A stretch of DNA of 53,593 nt, taken from contig CACMKZ010000008.1 in the NCBI GenBank assembly GCA_902614375.1, positions 1 through 53,593 on the forward strand, written 5' to 3'. The translations under genes were made by a program, and so were the position numbers. Shown here one piece after another: positions 42,488 to 52,335 of the stretch. The notes under the pieces are model-generated. The model saw nothing but the letters and a program-made list of their open reading frames with translations, did not search any database and was not told where the DNA came from. The DNA is from an uncultured Alphaproteobacteria bacterium (GTDB lineage Bacteria > Pseudomonadota > Alphaproteobacteria > HIMB59 > GCA-002718135). Numbering within the stretch: the first letter of the stretch is position 1; every line of letters starts with the position of its first letter.

Positions 42488-42925
42488 ATGTCTAAAAAAA
42501 TAGAAAACTTAATATTTAAAGCTGAATCCAAAGGAGATCAAATAACACCTTATTTTCTTGATACAGTATCTGCAGGTTTTCCATCTCCAGCTACTGATTA
42601 TATGGAAAACAAACTTGATCTCAATGAATATTTGGTTCAACGTCCAACAGCAACCTATATCGTTAAAGCTAATGGTCCTTCTATGACCGATGCAGGCATA
42701 TTATCAGGTGATTTACTTATTGTTGATAGAAGTATTACACCTCGTAACGACAATATTGTTATAGCCTCCATCTTTGGTGACCTAACAGTTAAAAAACTGA
42801 AAAAGAAAGATCAGTCACTATTTTTAATTTCTGCCAATAGTGAGTATCCTAGTATTCAAGTTAAAGAAGAAATGGAGTGTTTTATATGGGGGGTAGTGAC
42901 ATATGTCATACACAAAACTACTTAA
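42488..42925 (+). CDS. umuD: DNA polymerase V subunit UmuD
   Basis: UmuD is the self-cleaving partner of the translesion polymerase UmuC. The 145-residue protein has the cleavage site Ala29-Gly30 (SAGFPSPA), the catalytic Ser65 in ANGPSM and Lys102 in LTVKKL, all of the LexA/UmuD S24 peptidase fold. There is no N-terminal DNA-binding domain, so it is UmuD and not LexA. An SOS box and promoter precede it. The 3' end overlaps umuC by 23 bp. Confidence 0.94.
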   Translation: MSKKIENLIFKAESKGDQITPYFLDTVSAGFPSPATDYMENKLDLNEYLVQRPTATYIVKANGPSMTDAGILSGDLLIVDRSITPRNDNIVIASIFGDLTVKKLKKKDQSLFLISANSEYPSIQVKEEMECFIWGVVTYVIHKTT

Positions 42926-44207
42926 TAAAAATCATAACTCAGTAAATCAATCTATAGCATTGATAGATTGCAATAATTTTTATGCGTCATGTGAAAGAAT
43001 ATTTAATCCAAAACTTATAGGAAAACCAATTGTCGTACTTTCCAATAATGATGGTTGTATCATTGCACGATCAAAAGAAGCAAAAAAATTAGGGATAAAA
43101 ATGGGCGAACCTTATTTTAAAGCAAAAAATATTATTGAAAAAAATGATGTTAAAGTCTTTTCATCTAATTATTCTTTATATGGTGATATTTCTCAGAGAG
43201 TAATGGAGACTTTATCAAGTTTCTCTTCAGAGGTAGAAATCTACTCCATAGATGAAGCATTTCTTGGTTTAAATGGTTTTGAGAGCTATGAATTAAACAC
43301 TTATTGCAGACATATTAGACAAACAATTAAGAGGTGGGTTGGTATTCCAGTTAGTATTGGAGTGGCCCCAACAAAAACACTATCAAAAATAGCTAATCAT
43401 TTAGCAAAAAAACAACCAGACTATAAAGGTGTGTGCATACTAAAAAATAAAATAGAAATAAAAAAAGCATTAGAATTAACATCCATTGAAGAAGTATGGG
43501 GCATTGGAAGAAGATTATCTCTTTTCCTGAAAAAATATAATATTCATAATGCTTATCAATTTTCACAAATGGACAGAGGATGGATAAGAAAAAATATGGG
43601 TGTAGTGGGAGAGAAGACATATCTAGAATTAAATAGTGTATCGTGTTTAGACCTTGATTTGGTTCCAAGTGATAAACAAAGTTGTTGTGTCTCAAGATCA
43701 TTTAGTCAGCCAATAGAAAAATTATTTGATTTGGAGGAATCAATATCAACTTATGGATCAAGGGTATCAGAGAAGATAAGGGAAGAGGGTTTAGTCGCTG
43801 AGTCGATGAGTATTTTTGTTTTGACAAATCACTTTAATAGAAGAGAGAAACAATATTCAAATTCAATAAAACTACACTTACCTTTCCCAACAAACAATAG
43901 CATAAAAATTGTTAAAAGAGCTCTTGAAGGAATTAGAAAAATATACCGACCAGGATTTCGTTATAAAAAAGCTGGAATCATACTATATGGTCTTAGCAGG
44001 CACAATGTAACTAGAGGATTGCTTGATTATGACCGTGATACATCGGATAGAATAATGAATACTATTGATAATATTAATTCTAGATATGGAAGTTCAACGT
44101 TAAAGATAGCTTCTGAAGGTATAGAAAAGATATGGAAGATGAAAAGAGAAAACGTATCCCCATGTTATACAACACGTTTTGAAGAATTGGTGGAAGTTAA
44201 GGCTTAG
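42903..44207 (+). CDS. umuC: DNA polymerase V catalytic subunit UmuC (Y-family)
   Basis: UmuC is an error-prone Y-family polymerase that copies past lesions. The 434-residue protein has the first metal site in ALIDCNNFYASCERIF, the steric region VVLSNNDGCIIARSKEAKKLG, the catalytic YSIDEAFLG, and VSIGVAPTKTLSKIANHLAK. A little-finger domain and a C-terminal UmuC-specific part follow. I kept the ATG at 42903, which overlaps umuD by 23 bp; a later non-ATG start is possible because conservation begins near residue 17. Confidence 0.94.
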   Translation: MSYTKLLNKNHNSVNQSIALIDCNNFYASCERIFNPKLIGKPIVVLSNNDGCIIARSKEAKKLGIKMGEPYFKAKNIIEKNDVKVFSSNYSLYGDISQRVMETLSSFSSEVEIYSIDEAFLGLNGFESYELNTYCRHIRQTIKRWVGIPVSIGVAPTKTLSKIANHLAKKQPDYKGVCILKNKIEIKKALELTSIEEVWGIGRRLSLFLKKYNIHNAYQFSQMDRGWIRKNMGVVGEKTYLELNSVSCLDLDLVPSDKQSCCVSRSFSQPIEKLFDLEESISTYGSRVSEKIREEGLVAESMSIFVLTNHFNRREKQYSNSIKLHLPFPTNNSIKIVKRALEGIRKIYRPGFRYKKAGIILYGLSRHNVTRGLLDYDRDTSDRIMNTIDNINSRYGSSTLKIASEGIEKIWKMKRENVSPCYTTRFEELVEVKA

Positions 44208-44213
44208 ATAAAA

Positions 44214-44288
44214 TGGCTCCCCGGGCCGGGCTCGAACCAGCGACCGATCGGTTAACAGCCGATTGCTCTACCACTGAGCTACCGAGGA
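44214..44288 (-). tRNA. tRNA-Asn (GTT)
   Basis: On the minus strand: acceptor TCCTCGG/CCGGGGA, D-arm GCTCAGTGGTAGAGC, anticodon stem ATCGG/CCGAT around CTGTTAA with anticodon GTT, T-arm with GGTTCGAGCC, discriminator G and encoded CCA. Its 3' end is 6 bp from the convergent umuC stop. Confidence 0.96.
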
Positions 44289-44335
44289 ACACAATTTTGT
44301 TGATAATAAAAAAAAATTAAAAAACAAGAAAAAAT

Positions 44336-44409
44336 TGGAGGCTCGGAGCGGAATCGAACCGCTGTGCAAGGCTTTGCAGGCCCCTACATCACCACTCTGC
44401 CACCGAGCC
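44336..44409 (-). tRNA. tRNA-Cys (GCA)
   Basis: On the minus strand: acceptor GGCTCGG/CCGAGCC, anticodon stem GGGGC/GCCTT (two G-U pairs) around CTGCAAA with anticodon GCA, T-arm with GGTTCGATTCC, discriminator T and encoded CCA. It lies 47 bp upstream of tRNA-Asn on the same strand; the two are probably one transcript. Confidence 0.95.
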
Positions 44410-44532
44410 TAAAAAAAATGACAATTATCACTATATTATTTCTAGTCAATTAATGAAAAAAAATTCTAAAGATTAATAATATAATTTAAATAATTGATTA
44501 TATAGTAGGTTTATATAAAGCATCCTTTAAGA

Positions 44533-45192
44533 ATGAGTGAAACATTTGAAATTGCAAGAAAAAATATGGTTGTCAATCAGTTAAGACCAAACAAAATTAA
44601 TGAAGAAAATATCTTACAAATATTTGAAAATACTCCAAAAGAAAATTATTTGGATGTCAGCTTAGGTAAGAATTGTTACCTAGATAATAATTTAGATATA
44701 ACTGAGAAAAGAGGATATCTTAAAAATTTACACCTAGCTCAAATTATAAAATATTCAAAAATTTTACCTAATGATAAGGTATTGCATATAGGTGGCTTAA
44801 CGGGTTACTTTTCTGCTTTAATTAGCTCACTATGTAAAGAACTTCATGTTGTAGAAGAAAATAGAGAACTATTTAAATTATTAGAACATAATATTAACAA
44901 TACTGATAATACTAATATTAGTTTATTTAATCATAATTTATTAGATGGATTATCTGATAAAGCTCCATTTAGCTTAATTATTATTGATGGACCTATATTT
45001 AACATAACTGATAAGTTAAAGAATCAACTAGCAATGAATGGAGGAAGGTTAATATATATTAAAAAAATATATGATAATTTGGGTAAAGCTTATAAAATTA
45101 TAAGAAATGAAGATTTGTATTCATCTGAGTATTTATTTGATGTAATGTGTAGTTATCAAATTCAAGAACAACAAGAGGATTTTAAATTTTAA
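44533..45192 (+). CDS. Protein-L-isoaspartate O-methyltransferase-family protein
   Basis: The 219-residue protein matches the alphaproteobacterial PIMT-like family with the N-terminal ARKNMVVNQLRPN (8-20). A class I methyltransferase fold follows: LHIGGLTGYFSALI (motif I, with an unusual first Gly context) and LIIIDGPIF later. Classical PIMT repairs isoaspartyl residues in aged proteins; this branch always sits next to tolC and may differ in substrate. It starts the pcm-tolC-popZ-valS run and abuts tolC with no gap. Confidence 0.85.
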   Translation: MSETFEIARKNMVVNQLRPNKINEENILQIFENTPKENYLDVSLGKNCYLDNNLDITEKRGYLKNLHLAQIIKYSKILPNDKVLHIGGLTGYFSALISSLCKELHVVEENRELFKLLEHNINNTDNTNISLFNHNLLDGLSDKAPFSLIIIDGPIFNITDKLKNQLAMNGGRLIYIKKIYDNLGKAYKIIRNEDLYSSEYLFDVMCSYQIQEQQEDFKF

Positions 45193-46479
45193 ATGAGATT
45201 ATTTATATTTTTGTTATTACTAATTTATTCTAAATCTATATTTGCTCTATCGATTGATGATTCTGTAAAAAGTACGATTGCAAATAATTTGAAAGTAAAA
45301 ATTGCTTTTGAAAAACTGAATGAAAGCAAAGAAACTATTGAGGTAGCTATAGGTAAAAAACTTCCAACAGTTACAGGCACAATTTCTGGTACATATAGTA
45401 GTAGTGATACAACATCAGCAGCTGGTGTATCAACAACACCTGAGACTTTTACAGATAAATATAAAATTAGTATTACTCAAAATTTGTATGATGGCGGTGA
45501 AAAAAGTTTAGAAATAGAAAGATCAAAAATTATTTACGAAAATGCAGTTATAAATTTTTATAAAACAGTTCAAGATTTATCGCTAACAGCTGTAGAAGGT
45601 TATTTAACCGTAATAAATTATGAAAAATCATTAGAGGCTTCCGAAAAAAATTTTGATTCTGTTTCAAGATTTTTGGAAGAAGTAAAATTAAAATATGAAT
45701 TGGGATCAGCAACCATAACTGAATTGAAAAATGCTGAGAGTGCTTTTTCAATTGCTGAAACAAATCTTTTTTCAGCCGAACAAAACTACAAAGTCAGTTT
45801 AAAAACATTTAAATCAATTGTTGGTAAAGAAGCTATTAATTTAGAAGATTATGTAAATATAGAAGACGATTTGAATTTTGATAACATGCTTTCTGAAGTT
45901 TATAAGAATAATTTTAATATTTTAATTGCTCAAAATAATATTAAAATAAAAGAATTTGATCTCTCAAAAGAAAAAGGCTCTAATAGACCTACCTTAGATA
46001 TAACAGCTTCCACTGAGTATTCGGATGGTTCACGAATAGATGCGGGAAGTGAAAATACCAATGCAACAATAGGGTTAACTTTAACAATTCCTATATTTCA
46101 GCAAAACATTGACAAATCAGATATTAGAAAAATAAATTCTCAAATTTTACAAACTGAAATTGAGTTAGAGGATCTTAAAGAAAGTTTAAATATTGAGGTA
46201 TCAAACTATTATAAAAACTATTTAGTTAGTAAATCAAATTTAAATACATCTTTATTAACTATAGAGTATGCAAATACTCTTCTAGAAAGTACTCAAGAAG
46301 AATATAATCTTGGGACAAAATCTATCACTGATCTAATAGAAGCAGAAACTAATCTTTTAAACGTAAATGTTGAATATTTTAATGCAAATAAAAACTATTT
46401 GATTAATTATTTTAATTTACTAGCTTTAGATGGTTCACTGATTAAATTATTTGAGGAGTATCTTCCTAGCTATAATTAG
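45193..46479 (+). CDS. tolC: TolC-family outer membrane efflux protein
   Basis: TolC forms the outer membrane channel for type I secretion and drug efflux. The 428-residue protein has a signal peptide (about 1-19, ending SIFA) and two outer-membrane-efflux repeats with long coiled-coil helices: YKISITQNLYDGGEKSLEIERSK and its counterpart IGLTLTIPIFQQNIDKSDIRK. Y(E/N)LG(S/T) motifs recur (YELGSATITELKNAE, YNLGTKSITDLIEAE), marking the hairpin tips. Position between pcm and a PopZ-like gene is the usual alphaproteobacterial one. Confidence 0.93.
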   Translation: MRLFIFLLLLIYSKSIFALSIDDSVKSTIANNLKVKIAFEKLNESKETIEVAIGKKLPTVTGTISGTYSSSDTTSAAGVSTTPETFTDKYKISITQNLYDGGEKSLEIERSKIIYENAVINFYKTVQDLSLTAVEGYLTVINYEKSLEASEKNFDSVSRFLEEVKLKYELGSATITELKNAESAFSIAETNLFSAEQNYKVSLKTFKSIVGKEAINLEDYVNIEDDLNFDNMLSEVYKNNFNILIAQNNIKIKEFDLSKEKGSNRPTLDITASTEYSDGSRIDAGSENTNATIGLTLTIPIFQQNIDKSDIRKINSQILQTEIELEDLKESLNIEVSNYYKNYLVSKSNLNTSLLTIEYANTLLESTQEEYNLGTKSITDLIEAETNLLNVNVEYFNANKNYLINYFNLLALDGSLIKLFEEYLPSYN

Positions 46480-46516
46480 AGTTTTATTAATTTAATTAAA
46501 CATTTATAATACCTAT

Positions 46517-46801
46517 ATGAAAACAAAAAATTCTATCAATGAATCTCTTGAAGTCATACGAAGAGCACTTGAAGATGAAAAAAACATTTCAGATAATGAT
46601 TTATCATCCAATATTTTGATACTTAATCAAAAGGTTAATAGTGATGGTACAATAAAATTACTTCAAAAAGATGAAGAGATAAATAGTGAAATTAATGATA
46701 TTATAGATCAAAAACTCTCCTATCTTGTAGAAAATAAAATTGAAAAAATACTTGATGAGAAAATCCCAAAATTACTAAAAAATTATTTCGATTCAAAATA
46801 G
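46517..46801 (+). CDS. Minimal PopZ-like (DUF2497) protein
   Basis: The 94-residue protein sits between tolC and valS, where alphaproteobacteria carry DUF2497/PopZ, the polar organising protein. It keeps the two conserved ends: an N-terminal helix (INESLEVIRRALEDE, 7-21) and a C-terminal helical part (DIIDQKLSYLVENKIEKILDEKIPKLLKNYF). The long acidic Pro-rich middle of PopZ is missing, so it is about half the size of Caulobacter PopZ. Position and ends support the call; polar function is inferred. Confidence 0.72.
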   Translation: MKTKNSINESLEVIRRALEDEKNISDNDLSSNILILNQKVNSDGTIKLLQKDEEINSEINDIIDQKLSYLVENKIEKILDEKIPKLLKNYFDSK

Positions 46802-46806
46802 TTACG

Positions 46807-49434
46807 ATGGAGCTTGATAAATTTTTTGACTTTTTAAAAGATGAAAAAAATCTTTATTCGCAATGGGAGCAATCAAATTGTTTTAAACCACAAAAAGGAG
46901 GTGAGCCTTATTCTATAATGATGCCACCACCTAATGTTACAGGTAGCTTACATATGGGTCATGCTTTAACGTTCACAATTCAAGATATATTAATCAGATA
47001 TCATAGAATGAAGGGTATGGAAGTATTGTGGCAAGCAGGGACAGATCATGCAGGAATAGCTACTCAGATGGTGGTTGAAAGAAAATTAAGTGAGTCAAAC
47101 CTAGATCGAAGATCTCTAGGCAGAGAAAAGTTTATTGAAAAAGTATGGGAATGGAAAAAAGAATCAGGTGGTCAGATAAGTAATCAATTAAGAAGACTTG
47201 GTGCTTCTGCAGATTGGTCAAGAGAAAGATTTACTATGGATGAAGGACTTTCTAATGCAGTTAAGAAAGTTTTTGTTAACTTATTTAATGATGGAATTAT
47301 TTATAAAGATAAGAGATTGGTGAATTGGGACCCCAAACTTTTAACAGCTATTTCTGATCTTGAGGTAGAGCAAAGAGATACTGAAGGAAGTTTATGGCAT
47401 ATTAAATATCCTATAGATGAAAATAATCATATCATTGTTGCAACAACAAGACCTGAGACAATGTTAGGTGATACTGCAGTTGCCGTTCATCCAGATGATG
47501 AAAAATATAAAAATCTAATTGGCAAATTTTGTAACTTACCAATTTCAAATAAGAAAATACCAATCATTGCTGATGAATATGCAGATCCTGAAAAAGGTTC
47601 TGGAGCCGTAAAAATTACACCTGCACATGACTTTAATGATTTTGAGGTAGGAAAGAGACATGATTTAGAATTTATTAATATTTTTGATGAAAATGCTAAA
47701 CTGAACTCAAATGCACCTGAAGAATTTCAAAATTTAGACCGATTTGATGCAAGAAAACTAATTTTAAAAAAATTAGATGAAATGAATTTATTAATTAAAG
47801 AAGAAAAACAGCAAATGGTTATACCATATGGTGATAGATCAGGTGTTGTTATTGAGCCATGGCTGACAGACCAATGGTTTTGTGATGCAAAAAAATTATC
47901 AGTTGATCCAATATCAGCAGTTAGAGATAATAGTTCTAAATTTATTCCCAAACAATGGGAAAATACATTTTATAATTGGATGGAAAATATTCAACCGTGG
48001 TGTATTTCAAGACAGTTATGGTGGGGCCATCAAATTCCTGCATGGTATGGACCTGATAATAAATATTTTGTTAGTGAAACTCTAGAAGGGGCACAAAATC
48101 AAGCAAAAGAATTTTATGGAAAGGATGTTGAGCTTAGACAAGATGAAGACGTTCTAGATACTTGGTTTTCTTCTGCTCTATGGACATTCTCTACTTTAGA
48201 TTGGCCAAATAAAACGTATGAATTAGATAAGTTTTATCCCGGTAATGTTTTGGTTACTGGTTTTGATATCATATTTTTTTGGGTTGCGCGGATGATGATG
48301 ATGGGTTCTTATTTTATGAAGGAAACTCCATTTAAAGATATTTATATTCATCCTTTAATACGTGATGAAAAAGGACAAAAAATGTCTAAATCAAAAGGGA
48401 ACATAATTGATCCTTTAGAGCTATTAGATAAATATGGTGCTGATACATTAAGATTTACACTAACAGCACTATTAAATCCTGGACGAGATGTAAAATTATC
48501 TGAAGCTAGAGTTAAAGGATATAAGTCATTCACAAATAAAATTTGGAATGCTGGAAAATTTTTACAATTAAATAATTCAATTTTTAAAGATGATATTTCA
48601 ATAGATACAATTATTTTTGATGCAAACAAATGGATAATTAAAGAATTGAATGATTTGAACACTCAACTTGATCAATTAACTAAAAAGTATTTGTTTCATG
48701 AAATAGCCAACAAAATTTATCATTTCGTATGGCATATTTATTGTGATTGGTACATTGAAATTATTAAACAAAATTTTGAAAACAAAAAATTTGCTGATGA
48801 AATTAAAAAAGTTTCTGGATGGACATTTATTCAAGTTTTAAAGATCATACATCCAATTATGCCATTTATAAGTGAAAAATTATGGAGATCTTTAGTTGAC
48901 GATAAGTCATATTTAATGAACCAAGTTTTACAAAATTATTCAACAAATAATTCTTTTAATAATTCTAAAATAAACTTCGAAATATTTATTGAATTCATTA
49001 CATCCATAAGAAATTTGAGATCAGAACTAAATATACCCTATAAACAATTAATTAATATCTCCATAGAAGCAAAAAATGAAGAACTTAATAATTTTCTAAT
49101 TGCCTATAAAAATGAAATAAGTAATTTTTTAAAAACCAAAGATATTAGTTTTGATCAAATTCAACCTAATAAGAATTCCGCTTTAATTGTATTAACATCA
49201 TTATCAGTTTTAATCCCTTTAGATGGTATTATTGACTCAGAAGTAGAACTAAAAAAATTAAATAAGAAAAAGCAAATTGAGCAAGAAAAATTTAATAAAG
49301 TTAATGAAAAATTAAATAATGATAACTTCATGAATAAAGCTTCAGAAGAAATTATTAATAAATTTAAAAATGAGGCAAATATTTATAAATCTTCTATTGA
49401 AAAAATTGACCAAATAATAAATACTATCAAATAG
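46807..49434 (+). CDS. valS: Valyl-tRNA synthetase
   Basis: ValS charges tRNA-Val. The 875-residue class I synthetase has HMGH (49-52, the HIGH motif), [13 protein letters not shown], the editing-domain [17 protein letters not shown], the [20 protein letters not shown] region, and KMSKS (525-529). A C-terminal coiled coil (from about 810, rich in Lys/Glu/Leu) is present as in bacterial ValS. It starts 5 bp after the PopZ-like gene; ilvD follows after 1 bp. No T-box or other leader is visible. Confidence 0.97.
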   Translation: MELDKFFDFLKDEKNLYSQWEQSNCFKPQKGGEPYSIMMPPPNVTGSLHMGHALTFTIQDILIRYHRMKGMEVLWQAGTDHAGIATQMVVERKLSESNLDRRSLGREKFIEKVWEWKKESGGQISNQLRRLGASADWSRERFTMDEGLSNAVKKVFVNLFNDGIIYKDKRLVNWDPKLLTAISDLEVEQRDTEGSLWHIKYPIDENNHIIVATTRPETMLGDTAVAVHPDDEKYKNLIGKFCNLPISNKKIPIIADEYADPEKGSGAVKITPAHDFNDFEVGKRHDLEFINIFDENAKLNSNAPEEFQNLDRFDARKLILKKLDEMNLLIKEEKQQMVIPYGDRSGVVIEPWLTDQWFCDAKKLSVDPISAVRDNSSKFIPKQWENTFYNWMENIQPWCISRQLWWGHQIPAWYGPDNKYFVSETLEGAQNQAKEFYGKDVELRQDEDVLDTWFSSALWTFSTLDWPNKTYELDKFYPGNVLVTGFDIIFFWVARMMMMGSYFMKETPFKDIYIHPLIRDEKGQKMSKSKGNIIDPLELLDKYGADTLRFTLTALLNPGRDVKLSEARVKGYKSFTNKIWNAGKFLQLNNSIFKDDISIDTIIFDANKWIIKELNDLNTQLDQLTKKYLFHEIANKIYHFVWHIYCDWYIEIIKQNFENKKFADEIKKVSGWTFIQVLKIIHPIMPFISEKLWRSLVDDKSYLMNQVLQNYSTNNSFNNSKINFEIFIEFITSIRNLRSELNIPYKQLINISIEAKNEELNNFLIAYKNEISNFLKTKDISFDQIQPNKNSALIVLTSLSVLIPLDGIIDSEVELKKLNKKKQIEQEKFNKVNEKLNNDNFMNKASEEIINKFKNEANIYKSSIEKIDQIINTIK

Positions 49435-49435
49435 A

Positions 49436-51166
49436 ATGGAAGATAAGGGTTCAAATAGAAAATCTAATCTACCTAGTAGATATGTTAGTGTAGGGCCTAA
49501 AAGTGCGCCTCATAGATCTTATTATTATGCTATGGGTTTGAAAGAACATGAAATTTATCAACCATTTGTTGGAGTTGTTAGCACCTGGAATGAATCAGCT
49601 CCTTGCAACATTACACTTCAGGATCAAGCGCAACATGTGAAGACAGGTGTCAAAGATGCTGGAGGAACACCAAGAGAATTTACAACTATAACGGTAACAG
49701 ATGGAATTGCCATGGGCCATGAGGCAATGAAATCCTCTCTTATTAGTAGAGAGGTTATTGCAGATTCCATTGAATTATCTGTGAGAGGTCACTGTTATGA
49801 TGCAATAGTTGGACTTGCTGGCTGTGATAAATCTTTGCCAGGTTTAATGATGGCTATGGTTAGATTAAATGTACCATCTGTATTCATTTATGGGGGTTCA
49901 ATCTTACCAGGAAAATACAAGGGTAAAGATGTTACTGTTATTGATGTTTTTGAAGCAGTAGGAAAACATGCCGCTGGAACTATCTCAGATCAAGATTTAA
50001 AGGATATTGAACAAGTTGCTTGCCCATCTGCTGGATCGTGTGGAGGTCAGTTTACCGCAAATACAATGGCATGTATTTCAGAAGCAGTTGGTTTAGCCTT
50101 AACAAATTCGGCTATGCCACCAGCAGTAAATACTGAAGAAAGAAAAGCATATGGTGAAAAGAGTGGTAAAGCTATAATGAATTTATTAGAAAAGAATATA
50201 AGACCAAGAGATATAGTAACTATTGATTCATTAGTAAACGCTGCAAGAGTAGTTGCAGCTACTGGAGGTTCAACTAATGCAGCGCTCCATCTTCCTGCGA
50301 TAGCTAATGAAGCGGGTTTAAAGTTTACATTAAGAGATGTTGTAGAAATTTATAATTCGACTCCTTATATCGGAGATATGCAACCTGGTGGAAAGTACGT
50401 TGCTAAAGATTTATACGATGTAGGAGGTGTGCCAGTTGTTATAAAATCTTTATTAGATGGTGGTTATATAAACGGAGACTGCATAACTGTTACAGGAAAA
50501 ACAATAGCAGAAAATCATAAAGAAGTAATATTTCCTACAAATCAAGATGTTGTTTATAAATGTGATAATCCAATAAGTGAAAATAGTTCAGTCGTAGGTT
50601 TGTGGGGTAATCTTGCTCCAGATGGATGTATATCAAAAATAGCAGGTTTAAAAAATTTAACTTTTAAAGGAAAAGCTAAATGTTTTGACTCAGAAGAAGA
50701 TGCTTTAACTGCAGTTTTAAAAAATGAAATTAAAGCAGGAGATGCTGTAATAATTAGATACGAAGGTCCCAAAGGAGGACCAGGTATGCGTGAAATGCTT
50801 TCAACAACTGGTGCAATATATGGACAAGGTTTAGGAGAAACTGTTGCTTTAATTACAGATGGAAGATTTTCTGGAGGTACAAGAGGATTTTGTATTGGTC
50901 ATGTAGGACCAGAAGCAGCCGTAGGAGGTATGATAGGTTTGCTTAAAGATGGGGATGAAATTATTATTGATGCTGTTAAAGGCGAAATCAACGTCACGCT
51001 TTCAAATGAAGAAATAGAAAGTAGAAAAAAAGATTGGAAGCCAAGAAAAACTAATCATAATTCTGGATCTATATGGAAATATTCTCAAACTGTTGGGCCA
51101 GCTTACGAAGGCGCTGTTACTCAACCAGGAGCAAAAGACGAAACGCATACATACGCTGATATTTAA
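49436..51166 (+). CDS. ilvD: Dihydroxy-acid dehydratase
   Basis: IlvD makes the 2-keto acids of valine and isoleucine synthesis using an iron-sulfur cluster. The 576-residue protein has cluster cysteines in [11 protein letters not shown] and [16 protein letters not shown], plus [26 protein letters not shown] and [21 protein letters not shown] near the end. Family length is normal. It starts 1 bp after valS, a pairing that joins valine synthesis to its use. The 3' end is 2 bp from the convergent xth. Confidence 0.97.
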   Translation: MEDKGSNRKSNLPSRYVSVGPKSAPHRSYYYAMGLKEHEIYQPFVGVVSTWNESAPCNITLQDQAQHVKTGVKDAGGTPREFTTITVTDGIAMGHEAMKSSLISREVIADSIELSVRGHCYDAIVGLAGCDKSLPGLMMAMVRLNVPSVFIYGGSILPGKYKGKDVTVIDVFEAVGKHAAGTISDQDLKDIEQVACPSAGSCGGQFTANTMACISEAVGLALTNSAMPPAVNTEERKAYGEKSGKAIMNLLEKNIRPRDIVTIDSLVNAARVVAATGGSTNAALHLPAIANEAGLKFTLRDVVEIYNSTPYIGDMQPGGKYVAKDLYDVGGVPVVIKSLLDGGYINGDCITVTGKTIAENHKEVIFPTNQDVVYKCDNPISENSSVVGLWGNLAPDGCISKIAGLKNLTFKGKAKCFDSEEDALTAVLKNEIKAGDAVIIRYEGPKGGPGMREMLSTTGAIYGQGLGETVALITDGRFSGGTRGFCIGHVGPEAAVGGMIGLLKDGDEIIIDAVKGEINVTLSNEEIESRKKDWKPRKTNHNSGSIWKYSQTVGPAYEGAVTQPGAKDETHTYADI

Positions 51167-51168
51167 TA

Positions 51169-51954
51169 TTAATTAACTAATTCAATCGTAACTGGAGTGT
51201 GATCAGAAGCTTTTTCCCAACCTCTTGGTTCACGATTAACATTAACTGATTTAATTAAATCAGTTACTTCTGGAGTAGTAAGAAAATGATCAATTCTAAG
51301 ACCATTACCTTTTTGCCAATTTCCACCTCTATAACCCCAAAAAGTCCAGTTTGTATTTCCATCAACAAAGTATTTAACTGTATCAACAAAACCTAAATTC
51401 AAAAGATTTCTAAATTTTTCTCTTGTCAATGGATGAGCACAAGCATCATTTTTAAAATTTTCAGGTGAATACACATCTTCATCATTAGGTATTACATTAA
51501 AATCACCGCCTATGATAATTGGTTGATTATTATCAATTAATTCTTTGATATATTTATTAAAATTTATCATCCAATCAATTTTGTAATCAAATTTTTCAGT
51601 TTCAATTGGATTTCCATTTGGAAGATAAATATTTATTAATTTAATTTTATTTTTTATATTTTTTAAGGATATTTCTGTTTCAATAAACCTGGAATTTACA
51701 TCTTGGTAATTAGGAATTTTTAAGTTTGAAATTTCAATACTTTCTTTGCTAAGTATTGCTACCCCATTCCAAGCTTTTTGCCCATTCACATAACATTTAT
51801 AATTAATATTTTCTAATTCCTCTTTAGGAAAATTTTCATTTGTGCATTTTAATTCTTGAATTAAATATAAATCTGATTGATCTTTTTTTATAAATTTTAT
51901 TAAATGTTCTATTCTTGCATTAACTGAATTTACATTCCATGTAGTAATTTTCAT
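51169..51954 (-). CDS. xth: Exodeoxyribonuclease III (AP endonuclease family)
   Basis: This 261-residue enzyme cuts abasic DNA sites and trims 3' ends in base-excision repair. Active-site motifs are intact: TWNVNSVNARIEHL (4-17), the metal-binding Glu in LIQELKC, GGDFNVIPNDEDVYSP, WTFWGYRGGNWQ, LRIDHFL and SDHTPV at the end. It is encoded directly after erpA on the minus strand, with no gap between the two, so they form an operon. Confidence 0.95.
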   Translation of the reverse strand: MKITTWNVNSVNARIEHLIKFIKKDQSDLYLIQELKCTNENFPKEELENINYKCYVNGQKAWNGVAILSKESIEISNLKIPNYQDVNSRFIETEISLKNIKNKIKLINIYLPNGNPIETEKFDYKIDWMINFNKYIKELIDNNQPIIIGGDFNVIPNDEDVYSPENFKNDACAHPLTREKFRNLLNLGFVDTVKYFVDGNTNWTFWGYRGGNWQKGNGLRIDHFLTTPEVTDLIKSVNVNREPRGWEKASDHTPVTIELVN

Positions 51955-52281
51955 TTATATTGAAAAAGAAGTACCACACCCACATGATGAAGATGCTAGT
52001 GGATTAGAAATTTTAAATGACGATCCAATCAATTCATTAACATAATCAATTTTCGATCCTTTTATTAATTCAATTGAAGTGTTATCTATCAATACATCAG
52101 CATTTTTATAATGAAAGATTAAATCATCATCATTTGGTTTATCAGAAAAATCAAATTTATATTGAAATCCAGCACAACCACCACCTAATACGGTAATTCT
52201 GAAATAGTTAGATTTTTCAGAGAGAAGTATCTTGTTGATATGATTCTGAGCACTTTCAGTTAATTCAATTATATTGTCCAT
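51955..52281 (-). CDS. erpA: Iron-sulfur cluster insertion protein (A-type carrier)
   Basis: A-type carriers pass [Fe-S] clusters to apo-enzymes such as IlvD. The 108-residue protein has the three ligand cysteines: Cys36 in VLGGGCAGFQYKF and Cys100/Cys102 in SSSCGCGTSFSI. SuhB-free neighbourhood xth-erpA-dgt-argS is the alphaproteobacterial arrangement and supports ErpA over IscA, as does the lack of other isc/suf genes here. It is divergent from dgt by 54 bp, which should hold both promoters. Confidence 0.92.
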   Translation of the reverse strand: MDNIIELTESAQNHINKILLSEKSNYFRITVLGGGCAGFQYKFDFSDKPNDDDLIFHYKNADVLIDNTSIELIKGSKIDYVNELIGSSFKISNPLASSSCGCGTSFSI

Positions 52282-52335
52282 TTATCTAAATATTGTTATT
52301 AGTAATTTTTTTACAACTATAATATAAATTTTCTT

